NCBI RefSeq assembly: GCF_042100115.1
Contig: NC_091279.1
Coordinates: 992,001-1,056,000, forward strand
Direction: 5' to 3'
DNA: 64,000 nt
From: Alternaria dauci
Lineage: Eukaryota > Ascomycota > Dothideomycetes > Pleosporales > Pleosporaceae
Under the pieces are notes generated by a model. The model was not told the DNA's origin. It ran no database searches and saw only the letters and a program-made list of their open reading frames with translations. The position numbers and the translations under genes are program-made. Shown piece by piece: positions 47,037 through 57,862 of the stretch (the first letter of the stretch is position 1; every line of letters starts with the position of its first letter).

Positions 47037-47050
47037 GGGGGGGGGGGGGG
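47037..47050. repeat. G14 homopolymer tract
   Basis: Fourteen consecutive G residues; such a run may vary in length between isolates or reflect assembly uncertainty. Confidence 0.9.
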
Positions 47051-48122
47051 TTATAAATGGAACCACAGACGTTTATTGACGGCTGTCTAGCCTGGACCTG
47101 AGCGTGACGCCTTTCAACAGGAGCTGAGCCGCAAGGACAAAGATGTTTTGGTAACGAACAAGAGAAACATGGCAAGCCTAGGCACGTGCAAATGGGTAAT
47201 CCGGAAGCGGTACATGCGTAATGACTGTTGAGTGGGGTGCTGTGTACTGGGGTACGCTGACACGGAAGTATGGTAGCGAGGGCTTCCTCGCATTAAAGAC
47301 GGCATACTCGGAGCGCACTACGACGAAGTGCGCGTCTTTCACGTAGTGTCCCAAGATGAGTTTTTTTGCGCATGTGGTCGACCAGATGGGCTTTTCATCT
47401 CGTTTGCGAGTTTGCGATCGCGATGCAGGAGGAGTTCCGTGCGGTGGAGTTGAGATCGAAATGAGGTGTCGGTGGTAGTTTGGGTAGACGCGTCTGGACC
47501 ACGAGGGCAGCCATGCATCGTGGACAGCGTGCGCCTAGGGTGTCAGCCTGTGGCTTGAGTGGTTGAGCTGAGCTGCAGCTAAGAGCCAGGGTGCCCGTTT
47601 GTCGAGTTTCATGCGCCCCTAGTGTTGGGATCAGACTGTGCCACCGTCTGGCACTCGATAGGCTGTGCTGCACGCTCCGGGACATGTCCCCTAAACATAC
47701 AATGGCTGTTAACCACCGGCTGGTAGAGCACTCGGCGTCGACGAGTCTTGATGTTTCAGCGGCGCATTGTACAGGCGCTTGCATGGCTGTGTCTTGTCCC
47801 CCCGCCATGGCAGCAGGCGTCAGATTCGACATGCCGCAACGCGCGCAAAAGCAACGCGTCTCTTTTAGATGGGCGTCAACGGCAGCAGCAGCAGTAGCAG
47901 CCTTACCGTGCGCGCCCACTGCAAACAGCTGGCTAGTGTAATTGCCGGGACGAGGTTGTCCCTGGGCGAGATGGGACATGACGTGCGATCGATCAGAGGG
48001 AACGCGTGCTCGGGCGGCCTCATTGGCCAGGCTCCCTGGCTGCTCCTTCCTTGCAGGTGCGTTTGCGGTGGCAGCCAAGGCAGGCGCGCTGCAGCTGCCT
48101 CCAAGCCTGCCTACTTGCTGCT

Positions 48123-48156
48123 CCTGTGCTGTCCTGTGCTGTCCTGTGCTGTCCTG
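48123..48156. repeat. 10-bp tandem repeat, 3.4 copies
   Basis: Unit CCTGTGCTGT repeated three full times plus CCTG, in the pyrimidine-rich region 530 bp upstream of the forkhead start. Confidence 0.9.
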
Positions 48157-48689
48157 CCCGCTTTCTCTCCGCGGTCCACCAGCAGCCTAAGACGCTCCTC
48201 TTCCTGTCTTCTGCTGTCCGCGCCCTCTTCGCGTCTCTTGCATTTCTCCTGCTCCCAACCCATCCCCCCGTCTATCTGCTATCAGAAGAAAACGCACACC
48301 GCCCTCGCGCGCTGCAGATCCGGCATTACTGTCGTCAGAGGTTCCTTTTTAGCGCCCTTAAGCGAATTGCTCCGCTGCCTCATCGCATCAGCACAGGTTA
48401 GATAGCAGCCCACACCCCCTCAAAGGAGCTCCTTTCTCACAAAGTCACGCAGAGCCGCACTGCACATGACAGGCAGCCTACTCCCTCGGACAATTGACAG
48501 CCCACACCTGGCCGCCGACTTGACCTCGCACTTGGCCCTCGTCACCGCAATCTTAGTCAACACCGCACCCGCCGACTGTGCTTAGTCGCCTCGACGGACC
48601 CATTTTGCATTTCTAAACGCGACTCCACGCGTCAAAGCGTCTGGAGAGACTATACAAGGCTGTTGGTGCCCTTGTAGCTCGGTCTCGCC

Positions 48690-50960
48690 ATGGCTGCAGC
48701 GCGTCGACAACCTTCCATGCAGATTTTTCAGGACCCTGTGCAACCTCACGACCACGCCCACATCAACGCCTTTGACCCACGCACCCTCGACGCCTTCACG
48801 TCCATCACCGACGTGTCCAACACCTCCAACACCCGCCTCGCCCCTCCCGCGCCCTTCACCGCCGAAGCATCACCCCGCAAGACCCGCCACGTCTCGAGCT
48901 CTCCTCCACCCAGCGCACTCGCCGACAAGGGCCTCAACTCCGTCAAGATCCCGCCGCCGCAGGAGCAGCGGTTTCGCACCGACGCGCCCACCAAGAAGGT
49001 CCAGGCTGCGTCTTCGCAGGACTCGCACCCAATGGTCGGCGACATTCAGTACTGGTCCAGCTATCCCTCCCAGATGGACAAGGAGAACGCGTATTATTCT
49101 GGCCCTGTCATGTCTACCCTGTCAGCGGCAGAGCCGCCCATGAAGCAAGCGAGCAAGCGACCGCTAATGGACGCCGCCCCGTTACGCGACCGCACCAACA
49201 TGAACATCAGCAAGAAACAAAAGTTCGTCAAGGACATCAAGATCGAAGAGGCAGACGGACCGTTACCCAACCCAGACCAAATGCCCACCATCGAAGACGA
49301 CGGAAACAAGCCTTCGTACAGCTACGCAATGCTCATCGGCATGGCCATTCTCAGAGCACCGAGCCGTCGATTAACCCTCGCCCAGATCTACAAATGGATC
49401 TCCGACACATTCGCCTTCTACCGCAACTCACAAGAGACCGGATGGCAAAATAGTATCCGCCACAATCTCAGCCTGAGCAAATCGTTCTCCAAGCAAGAGC
49501 GCCCCAAGGACGACCCTGGAAAAGGTCATTACTGGGTCATTAACGCTGGCTTCGAGAAGCAGTATCACAAGGTCAAGCCTGTTCGTCGACCGGCTCTTCC
49601 AGAATCTCTTGCTCCGGCATATGCCAGTGATCTCCCGCGCCCGTCCACATCCATGTCAGCTAGCTTCCCACCCATGAGCTCGACAAAGGGATTTGACTCG
49701 AGCAAATTTCCGGAAGAGGCCGAGCTACCTTCTTCCGAGGCTACCATCCCCTGCTCCGACCCGGCTGCTCATGATGGACGCGATCCTATTAGCATGCCGC
49801 CGCCCCGTCAAATGCCATCTTCACCTCCACCAGCCGACATCCACTCTTCACCGCCTCCACCTGTCTCACGATCCCGCTCGGTTCGGGAGGACACACCGCC
49901 TCGTGCTCCACATTTCCCTCCCAATAGCCGCTCTGGCGGACGCAGGCGCAAGTTCAACGGCCTTGGTGACAGCGGCTACTACTCTTCAATTGAATCATCT
50001 GCGACCAAGGGTAACCCGATGGGACCTCTGCTCACTTCCGAAGCGGATCTCGATCGCCCTAGCCTCAAGCGTGGCCGCGCTGAAGAAGAGATTGCCCGCA
50101 TACGTGGCTCTTCATACGACTCCCCCACCAAGACAAGGTCTCACACGAAGCAACCCGCCATCTCGTCGCCGGTCCGCAAGGGTGGCAAGGTCCTCGACCC
50201 TCTCACCCCTGCTATCGTCTTTAAGCGTCCTGCCCTCCCACCCGCTTCCGCGTCACCCAATACCAACCTACGCAATCACCGCAATAAGATGCGAGAACTA
50301 GTAGGAGGCTCACCGGATAAGAGCTTGGCTATGTGGGTCGACACTTCCTTCCTTGACAACAAGGCGTGGAGCCCGGCTGTATCAATTCCCAATGATGAGA
50401 ATGTCAACCTTGTTGGCCATGGTTTCGAGAGTACTTTTGACATTTTTGGAGATTTTGGCTACAACGAGAGCCCTCTAAAGCGATCCGCCAAGCGCCCCCG
50501 TCTTGAGCGTGCTGTCACCACAAGTGGTGTCCTTGCTGACATTACTGGCGCCAAGGGCAACATGACCAACTCACCTACGCCAAACTGGAAGATGTCGTCC
50601 TCTTTCCTCAACATCCCAGACCTGTCGCCTGCTAAGAAACTGTCGCCCATCAAGGCTCCCATGCTCAAGGCCACTACGTCTACCCCTCTCTCTGAATTCG
50701 CCCTACCCCAGCCAAACAAAGGGAGCACCCACTCAGGTCTTACGCCTCCTCAATCCTTCCATGTCCCTGCGAAGCCCCAGCAGCAGGACGATGAAGATAT
50801 TTTCCACCTGTTGCACAGTGACGAGTCCGAGCCAGGTATTGACCTGCTTCAGGGTTTTGAGAAGATAGGAGCGCGAACATTGGCTGTCGCACCCAACGGC
50901 TCGCCACAGAAGAAGGCCGCGAGACCGGGCTTGGCCCGCAGTTCAACCACTCGCTTCTAA
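48690..50960 (+). CDS. Forkhead transcription factor (Hcm1/Sep1-like)
   Basis: Single exon, 756 aa. The forkhead (winged-helix) domain spans about residues 207-295: it begins KPSYSYAMLIG, contains recognition helix WQNSIRHNLSL (252-262) and ends in the basic wing KGHYWVINAGFEKQYHKVK. The rest is Pro/Ser/basic-rich and predicted disordered, with many SP/TP sites, as in the cell-cycle forkheads. A DKEN sequence at 130-133 contains a canonical KEN box. In yeasts the related Hcm1/Sep1 proteins switch on S- and M-phase genes. No FHA domain is visible, which argues against an Fkh1/Fkh2-type assignment and for the Hcm1/Sep1 branch; this is an inference. The upstream pyrimidine-rich leader and ctcgccATGG context support the start. 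Confidence 0.92.
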   Translation: MAAARRQPSMQIFQDPVQPHDHAHINAFDPRTLDAFTSITDVSNTSNTRLAPPAPFTAEASPRKTRHVSSSPPPSALADKGLNSVKIPPPQEQRFRTDAPTKKVQAASSQDSHPMVGDIQYWSSYPSQMDKENAYYSGPVMSTLSAAEPPMKQASKRPLMDAAPLRDRTNMNISKKQKFVKDIKIEEADGPLPNPDQMPTIEDDGNKPSYSYAMLIGMAILRAPSRRLTLAQIYKWISDTFAFYRNSQETGWQNSIRHNLSLSKSFSKQERPKDDPGKGHYWVINAGFEKQYHKVKPVRRPALPESLAPAYASDLPRPSTSMSASFPPMSSTKGFDSSKFPEEAELPSSEATIPCSDPAAHDGRDPISMPPPRQMPSSPPPADIHSSPPPPVSRSRSVREDTPPRAPHFPPNSRSGGRRRKFNGLGDSGYYSSIESSATKGNPMGPLLTSEADLDRPSLKRGRAEEEIARIRGSSYDSPTKTRSHTKQPAISSPVRKGGKVLDPLTPAIVFKRPALPPASASPNTNLRNHRNKMRELVGGSPDKSLAMWVDTSFLDNKAWSPAVSIPNDENVNLVGHGFESTFDIFGDFGYNESPLKRSAKRPRLERAVTTSGVLADITGAKGNMTNSPTPNWKMSSSFLNIPDLSPAKKLSPIKAPMLKATTSTPLSEFALPQPNKGSTHSGLTPPQSFHVPAKPQQQDDEDIFHLLHSDESEPGIDLLQGFEKIGARTLAVAPNGSPQKKAARPGLARSSTTRF

Positions 50961-52618
50961 GCAAACCACCGAGACGCCGTTATCACTGGCTTTTGGTTTC
51001 TACCTCATCTTTTGCTCTACGTCTAGATCTCCTCTCCTAGATCTGGATGCCTCTTTCTTCGCCATTCTCGATACCCCTCATCTTGCGACTACATGTTTTA
51101 GCTCTTATCCCCTGGCCTTCCATATCACGGTCCTCCAGGTTATCACTTCGACCTCACCCACTTTGCATTATCCATTGGATGATCCCGACTCACGATGTAA
51201 CGACAAACGATACCCACGATAGCAACGGCTGGCCCCCTAGTTTTAAAGTCTAATCTGACATATCTTCTCATTAGGCGAGGCGAGGCGAGGCCACATGGGA
51301 CGTACACATTGCGCCTGCCATTGTGTTTACTATAGTGTTTGAGTTCTTGTTTCTTTGCGAGCGATGCAAGCGTAATGATATTCTGAGCTGGACACTGGAC
51401 TTGAACAGAGCTGGTCATTTCTACATGGCGTAATCACGATGCGGACGAGAACGCGAACATGCCTGAACGTAGCGGATACTATAGTCTTTCTCACTCGGCG
51501 AATTGAACCCGTTTCTTGATCCCTAATATCATGTCTCACGCTGCCACCCTTGTTCATGAATTGCTTGGCTGCGTAATCATGGCATTTCTGGAATTAATTC
51601 TCCGCAGACGTTCTTTTCCCATATCCCTTGTCCACTTCTCAACCAAAGCCTATTCGTCCCAACAATCCCGTTTCGCCCACCAAAAAGAAACCATTGCCCT
51701 CGGCTTTCGCACGGGATAGACTACCCGCGGCACATCGGTCCCCCGTGTATGAGCACGAAACCTTGGGACACTAGCTGCGATCGTCCTTGCTGTAGGTGCA
51801 CCTGCATATGCATACATATGCAACCCACCTCTCTAGCCTGTCGTTACCCCACAAACGGACTACGCAGCTAAAGCCTAGGGCACATATGTCGGCACTCTCG
51901 GTAGGTCAAGGTAATAGCGCGCCATGGAACTGTAAACATTCGCCCCAGTGATCAACAGAGGCAAACAATACTGAACATACAATGGCGGTGGCGGGCGTCT
52001 GTGCGTGCGTGCATGGTCAGCATCGAGCATGTACACGATACATACATACCCGTAGCGGCCCAGAGCAGAATTTCTCAATCGAGCAGAACAAGTAACGTCT
52101 CGTAGCAACGTGCTCTACGCTCCAATATTGCCTTGGTCGTGTAAGTACGTGCCCTTATTTGAACCTTGGATCGTGTATACACATAGGTCCTCTGAGGGGA
52201 GCCGGAAGCATGAATGTGGCACGTTTTTGTAATTTCACGATTCATGCTTCAACAAGCGTACCTTCTTTTTCTCTGCTGGTCAAGGACAATAATATCGGGG
52301 AGGAAGCAAGAATGTGGCAAGTGAAGATTGTGCAAAAAAACATACAACAGCGGGGATTCGCCAGTGGTCACCCACCTGACTACTAATCCGCCGGTCAAAG
52401 GTTTATCGTGCGGAGAGCGGACGGGATCCAGAGTCATCCTTTACCTGTGGTCGTATGTGGCAGATTACCAATTTTCAAATTATGTATTCTCAACAAAGAC
52501 CTGTGTGGTCAAGGACGGTGAAGTTTAAATGACAACATAGAACAGAATGCATTGCACGGAGAGTCTGGCTGCCGTAATACGTAAAATCGCTCCATCAGAG
52601 TATCATAACTACATGTCC
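50961..52618. other. Convergent intergenic region, 1.7 kb
   Basis: Lies between the 3' ends of the forkhead and ornithine acetyltransferase genes. No supported gene or RNA. A short GGCGA run (51277-51291) is the only repeat noticed. Confidence 0.5.
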
Positions 52619-54013
52619 TCATGTGCGGTAGTCGCCGTTAATAGTGACGTACTCATGACTAAAATCACATGTCCAGAAGACAGCTTCCTCTCCTTCCTTT
52701 TCGCTCAACGTAACCTTGATCTCCAAATCTTCTGCCTCCAGGATCTTGGCTGCCCTGTTCTCGTCGACTTGCTCTGGTTCACCCTTGACAAGCAGCTTCA
52801 ACTCCTCGCTGCCGTCTGTGGGTACAAAGCTTACACTTGTCTCTTCGGGGACCACTGAATCGACACCCTCGGCGTACCCCGTCGCACACAAGATACGCCC
52901 CCAGTTTGCGTCCTTTCCATACAAGGCTGTCTTGACTAGCGGTGAGCGCGCAATGGTGGAAGCCACGCGGTGCGCATCCTTGTAGGACGCGGCATTTGTC
53001 ACTTTGATGGTAACAAACTTGGTGGCACCTTCACCATCTCTGACGACCAGCTTCGCCAGGTCAATCGAAAAGTCTGTAAGAACCTTTTGGAAAGCTTCAA
53101 AGTCTGGAGAATCAGCGGAGTTGATGGGCTGTCCACCCGCGGCACCGTTGGCTAAGATGGCAACTGTGTCGTTGGTGGATGTGTCACCGTCAATAGAAAT
53201 GCTGTTGAAAGACTTTCCAATTGCAGAGACGAGTGCCTGACGAAGCAAATAGGGGGCGACGGGTGCGTCTGTGCATATTATGCCCAGAAGAGTGGCCATG
53301 TTGGGATGGATCATGCCTGCGCCCTTAGTCATACCCGCGATGTGGTATTCTTGTTGAGTGCTTGGTAGCGTGAATGTCTTTGAGACGAGCTTGGGGAATG
53401 TGTCGGTCGTGCAGATGGCGCGTGCGGTGCCGAGCCAGTGTTCGTGTGTGTCGCCTAGGTTGTAGTATGCGGTGGGTATCTTTGATATGATTTTATCAAT
53501 GGGCAGACGTTGACCAATGACACCGGTACTCATAACGATGCTTCGGCTTCCTTTGAGGTCATCTTGCCCGTTCTTGTCTTGTATGAAGCACTTGTCGGTT
53601 TCTTGGCCCATGGATATAGCGTCTTCAATGCCTCCTCGTCCTGTCACCGCATTGGCGCAGCCCGAGTTTACGACGACCGCTCTGATTCCCTCGCCTTTCC
53701 TCTTCTTCAGCATATCCCTGCTGACGGTCACAGGAGCCGCTTGGAACTTGTTTGTAGTGAAGACAGCAGCTCCTGCGCATGGTGTATCAGACGCGATGAG
53801 AGCAAGATCGTCGAAGCGGGTATTCGACGCCTTGACACCAACATGTGCACTTCCAGCCTTGAAGCCGAGCGGATATGTGCCCGATGTTGGAACATACTTC
53901 TTCTTCGCGGGTGGGATCACGCCGTCGCCTGGTGCAGCATATGTCCGTATCTGCGAGGTGAAGATGCGCTTTGTGCAGCTGAGGAAGCGAGGGTTGGGGC
54001 GTGTAAGGGACAT
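52619..54013 (-). CDS. ARG7: Ornithine acetyltransferase / glutamate N-acetyltransferase (ArgJ)
   Basis: Single exon, 464 aa. In the mitochondrial arginine pathway it transfers acetyl from N-acetylornithine to glutamate, recycling the acetyl group; fungal enzymes are encoded as a precursor that self-cleaves. The N-terminus ([20 protein letters not shown]) is basic and typical of a matrix presequence. The autoprocessing motif [14 protein letters not shown] is intact: cleavage is expected between Ala240 and the nucleophile Thr241. Other conserved strings are [29 protein letters not shown] and [14 protein letters not shown]. Its length is normal. A TGACTCA site lies 151 bp upstream. It is also called ECM42 in yeast. 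Confidence 0.97.
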   Translation of the reverse strand: MSLTRPNPRFLSCTKRIFTSQIRTYAAPGDGVIPPAKKKYVPTSGTYPLGFKAGSAHVGVKASNTRFDDLALIASDTPCAGAAVFTTNKFQAAPVTVSRDMLKKRKGEGIRAVVVNSGCANAVTGRGGIEDAISMGQETDKCFIQDKNGQDDLKGSRSIVMSTGVIGQRLPIDKIISKIPTAYYNLGDTHEHWLGTARAICTTDTFPKLVSKTFTLPSTQQEYHIAGMTKGAGMIHPNMATLLGIICTDAPVAPYLLRQALVSAIGKSFNSISIDGDTSTNDTVAILANGAAGGQPINSADSPDFEAFQKVLTDFSIDLAKLVVRDGEGATKFVTIKVTNAASYKDAHRVASTIARSPLVKTALYGKDANWGRILCATGYAEGVDSVVPEETSVSFVPTDGSEELKLLVKGEPEQVDENRAAKILEAEDLEIKVTLSEKEGEEAVFWTCDFSHEYVTINGDYRT

Positions 54014-54164
54014 GTCTGGATGAAGCTGTCAGATTTGTTGTCTCTCCAGTCGCTGCTTGCGACAATTGCGATGACGCAGAAACTCTTGTGCAGATGATGC
54101 CAGACGGAGCCTCATGCGATGACCAAACATACCTGGAGATGTCTCTTGTACCCTTTGTTCCTTT

Positions 54165-54171
54165 TGACTCA
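54165..54171. promoter_or_regulatory. CPC1/Gcn4-type site (TGACTCA) upstream of ornithine acetyltransferase
   Basis: A perfect TGACTCA 151 bp upstream of the ATG of the arginine-pathway gene, in the 292-bp gap to the next gene. Cross-pathway control is inferred from the consensus and the gene's function. Confidence 0.6.
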
Positions 54172-54305
54172 CTCAATTGACGTCCTGCGCCCTATGAGTT
54201 TTGCAACCGGAGCTGCCCAAAAAGTTCCAGGATGCGACTTTCCGCCGTTATCGCTCCCCGCCGATCGCTACGCGAGCCAAGTCCAATCCAGACCCCCTTG
54301 CGCGT

Positions 54306-54692
54306 CTAGAGCAACAGCGCACCCAGCGTCGAGCCCATCAAATAACAGACGAGAATCGCGTATCGCATCATGACGACACGCTCCTTTTGCGCCAGATAGG
54401 GCGCAACAATGAAAAAGATGGCTGCTGTAGGTAGACTGGCGGGGATCGACATGCGCAGCCCGCGCGCGAGATGGGCCGCCAGGGCATACCAATAGCCGTC
54501 CAGGGCTATCGGCACAAGGCTGTCGCCGCAGTACAGGACGAGAAATTGGAAGATGGTAAGCAATAGAGTGGACGCCAGCAGTGCGTATTCGACGCCTTCG
54601 CGACGGCGCTGGTCCATCTTGGTGATGTAGGCATCGAGTGTGCGTTCGGCAACAGGGAGGAGCGGCGTTTTTTCAGAAGTATAGGACATCAT
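54306..54692 (-). CDS. Small multi-pass membrane protein of unknown function
   Basis: Single exon, 128 aa, start in a good context (aaccATGATG). The N-terminal 35 residues are hydrophilic and include an EKTPLL dileucine-like motif. Three hydrophobic segments follow: about residues 38-56 (YALLASTLLLTIFQFLVLY), 84-101 (around IPASLPTAAIFFIVAPYL) and 108-127 (MMRYAILVCYLMGSTLGALL). A weaker segment lies about 58-75. Three or four membrane passes are likely. It has no domain I recognise. The acidic dileucine motif of this kind often directs proteins to vacuole or endosome in fungi, so an endomembrane location is a mild inference. It lies just upstream of ornithine acetyltransferase in the same orientation. 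Confidence 0.75.
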   Translation of the reverse strand: MMSYTSEKTPLLPVAERTLDAYITKMDQRRREGVEYALLASTLLLTIFQFLVLYCGDSLVPIALDGYWYALAAHLARGLRMSIPASLPTAAIFFIVAPYLAQKERVVMMRYAILVCYLMGSTLGALLL

Positions 54693-56603
54693 GGTTGCTA
54701 GCTCTGGAAGTGACGAGTGTGAAGCACTCTGATTTATGAGGCCTCTCTACCTGTTATATGCTATCTACGCGCTTGGGCAATCCAAACAATGTTAAATTCT
54801 AATGTTGGTTGTCTTGGAATGCGCCATGTGAAACAGGCCAGACCCAGTTGTTTGACATGGCATCTTGGCCTCATACTCGGCCTCGGTCTTGTTTCGTCAG
54901 CCTTGCTCCCTTGAAATTATTGCTGACGAATGACGAGAACGCAGCGTAACTAAGTTCTTACGAACTGTATTAATCAACATTGGCAGAGCATCCGGAAAGC
55001 GCCTGCTAAGGGGTCAGCTTGCAAGTGTTTCCTTGTACACATCAAGCCTTGTAGAATAACGTAGACCTACATGTTTGACAAGGATTGGGTATGTTTGACC
55101 TTGTTAGAATAGTCTGGCAGCACGACATGCTGGTACACCTTGGCCAAAAGGCGGCTGTTTCGCCCACATTCAAAGGTTGCGTCACCGCGGCTGTGTCTTC
55201 CACGAGGCATCTACCATTCAACCTCTTCTCTGTGAAATTCGATCCTCTGCTTCAGACGTCCACTGTCACTGTGTTCTTGTAGAAGTTAACATTTTGTGGT
55301 TTGTGAAGAACCACGTCGATCACATTGGACATGTTGAACGCGTTCGCATCCAGCCGAAAGTATGCTTACTCAATAGCATGTCACAACAGACATTTCATGG
55401 TGACATCTCGGGTATGCTGTCTTTTGCAAGGTAAAGGGCCGAGACAGGGACAAGAGACTGAAGAAGAGGACAAATGTGTACCCAGATGTCCCCGTGTCGT
55501 CCCAAGTGAAAGCACATCCTCGTCTCGAACATATCGATTGCTAGAGGTCCTACCTTCTTCCGATATCCCACAGACGTACACAGCATATCAGCTCTTCGTC
55601 TTCCCGCACGCAGGTGCGGCGAGAAATGTGGTTGAGAACGCCCGTGCGTCGTTTCCGCGTTTCATCTTTCGGAAACCACCACGAGGAGATGTCTTACCTT
55701 TGCATATCCTTCGGTTGGAAGAGCCGCAGACAAAGACCACGAGGAGCATGTGGGCATTTGAGAGACTATACTCAGGCTCAGCCCTGTGGAGGGACAGTTG
55801 GAAAGATGAGCAAGGAGACACTACAAATAGCGTGTGCCGTGCACCACGCTAACCCTTCTGAGAACCCAAACGTCGGTGTTGACGTTTAGGCTTTCCGACT
55901 TCTCAGAGCACATGGCAACTTGATATCAACCAGCAAGGTAGCTGTGTTGGTCCGACTCTATGGTGTCTGAGCAGATGAGCTCATGAGTGTTATGATGGCA
56001 TCTGTTCGATTGGGTTCTGGCATCCGCGTGTGCGGAGAGAAGTCGGTACTTCACGATAATCTATGCGCGCAAAAGAAAGGCATTTCATGTTCATGCGAAT
56101 GCAGGCGTTACCTAGGTACAGAAAGGAGAGAATGGCATCTCCAGTGCTGTGTGCAGTAGGATGCTCTGAGTGTGAGCCTCTCTTGTGTACGTACCAGGGT
56201 AGGAAAGAAGGGTGCAGCAGTCATTGGCTTCACCATGCAGCAATCGCTTCCGAAAGCAGTGTTGTAAGACTATGTTTGGAGTGATTTGCGTTTCATCATT
56301 CAACCACCGGGGATCAAGCGGATTACGCAAATCGATAATCACCCAGTGGCCAGTGTGGCAGTCATATTTGAAAGCACGGTTAGATGGTGCTTGGCCGTGC
56401 TTCGTTGCATTCTACAAAGGCGGCTTTATCTGCTTGGTTTCATGTCCGCGTTCGATATGCGATGAAGGAGACACCTCGTCGACATCCCTAATACACCACG
56501 AAAAGAACCTGTACCTAGCATGGCCGTATCTTTTACCGTCATTCATCACTATCATTAAATTATTCCATTACTTTATTTCAGCCAAGATACATTGCCACAG
56601 AGC
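54693..56603. other. 1.9-kb divergent intergenic region
   Basis: No supported gene. The longest ORF (55325-55852, 175 codons) shows no domain and is overlapped by open frames on the other strand. Confidence 0.5.
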
Positions 56604-57422
56604 ATGAACACTTTCTTTAATATTCCTCATGTACGGCCTCGTGCAGATACCACAACACCAATAATTTCAACCCTCGACGCCGGGGTGCCGAATGCACCAT
56701 CGACTCGACCTTCAAGGCAACCACCATCATTGGCGAGATCAATTGCCATAGATTCATCCCCGTCACCATCCCCATCAGCACAGCCAGTACCACAAGCAGA
56801 AGGAATGTCTTTCGGGATGAGAATCGGCCTTGGTATGATACCCGTCATAATCGCCTTGTGCGCAATCTGCATCTTCTCTGTTTTCTGGTGGCGCAAGCGA
56901 AAGGCGCGGAGAACGAGTGAAGATCTGGAATCACCACCTCCGGTCCCAGAGAAAGACTACGTCACACGCCTGCCATCACTAGAGAGTGACGGGAGAGGAA
57001 GCAAAGTGTTCGATATGGCCGCATTCGGCACTCCCGCCTACGACGATCGGCACAGAGGAGCGCAGGTTCTCGGTCAAAACGGGGAGTTTTCTCGAATGAT
57101 GGATCAAGATAAAGACGATGATCTCGAGACACTGAGGACGCCACCACGCAGCATAAGGGTAGAAAAGACTCGCTCTGGTCGAGATTCGCCCATTGACGAG
57201 TCAAGTCCGTTCCGACTAAAGCGAGGCGACACCTTCAGAAGAAGCTTGGGATCTGAAATATCAGAACTCTGGCCGTCACCGTCACCACCGCCAACAGCTT
57301 GGATCAGGCGGCAGGGTATTCTCGATTCACTACCGTCATCGAGATTCGGTCGGGATATGAATAGGAGATCACAATGTAGCGCTGACTACAAGCGAAGGAG
57401 CGATGCAAGCTCAGTGTTTTAA
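56604..57422 (+). CDS. Single-pass membrane protein with Ser/Pro-rich ectodomain
   Basis: Single exon, 272 aa. The N-terminal 70 residues are Ser/Pro/Thr-rich (PSPSPSAQPVPQ), without a cleavable signal peptide. One hydrophobic helix lies about 74-95 (IGLGMIPVIIALCAICIFSVFWW), followed at once by a basic stop-transfer WRKRKARR. The C-terminal 170 residues are hydrophilic and contain PPPVPEKDY, an SH3-ligand-like proline motif, and several Ser/Thr-Pro sites. The layout (short glyco-acceptor-like exterior, single helix, signalling-like tail) resembles many fungal plasma-membrane or wall-sensor-like orphans, but no WSC or other sensor domain is present. The first in-frame ATG is used. No function can be assigned. 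Confidence 0.75.
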   Translation: MNTFFNIPHVRPRADTTTPIISTLDAGVPNAPSTRPSRQPPSLARSIAIDSSPSPSPSAQPVPQAEGMSFGMRIGLGMIPVIIALCAICIFSVFWWRKRKARRTSEDLESPPPVPEKDYVTRLPSLESDGRGSKVFDMAAFGTPAYDDRHRGAQVLGQNGEFSRMMDQDKDDDLETLRTPPRSIRVEKTRSGRDSPIDESSPFRLKRGDTFRRSLGSEISELWPSPSPPPTAWIRRQGILDSLPSSRFGRDMNRRSQCSADYKRRSDASSVF

Positions 57423-57862
57423 GGTCTTGGCAAGGCGTTTTGGTTAATAGGTGGTAGAAGGGTGGAAATCAGGACTACGAGAGATCTTGCCTTACGACTG
57501 GACGACTTTCGTAGTGGTTCACTATACCCCACAGGTTACAGGCGTCCAGGTTGCGGATACCTTCACTCATTCACTTTTCTCTGTAAACATGTTAACAATT
57601 GAATTATTATGTTCTGGTCAATAGACACACCCTATGCTTTGTTTTGATCATCATGTTCTCAAACGTATCCCGGTGTACGATGTCTCTGGCCTGTCCGATT
57701 CGGCATCTCGAAGTGTCGTGCCTGCGGATAAGTCCATGCTCTATCGTGCACGCGTATGTGTGCATATTTGCAGTCCTCCCAGGCAGTGTCCGCAGAATAT
57801 CGAAGCGTCTTCTCTTTGGATCAAAACATGACCATTTTTGCACGTTCTCCTCTTCATGGTGC
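57423..57862. other. Convergent intergenic region
   Basis: 3' flanks of the membrane-protein gene and BUD31. Nothing else recognised. Confidence 0.5.

Larger units (their letters stand above)
45853..48689. other. 2.8-kb intergenic region upstream of the forkhead gene
   Basis: The left part (45.9-47.3 kb) has no coding signal. The right part (about 47.9-48.69 kb) is strongly C/T-rich and looks like a promoter with a long 5' leader. A 227-codon minus-strand ORF (47395-48078) with CxxC pairs was not accepted as a gene. Confidence 0.5.

Noticed and set aside
47395..48078. 227-codon minus-strand ORF with two CxxC pairs
   Set aside because: No domain or conservation cue; it overlaps the GC-rich upstream region of the forkhead gene, where other frames are also open.
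55325..55852. 175-codon ORF in the 54.7-56.6 kb gap
   Set aside because: No domain and competing open frames on the other strand; not enough support.
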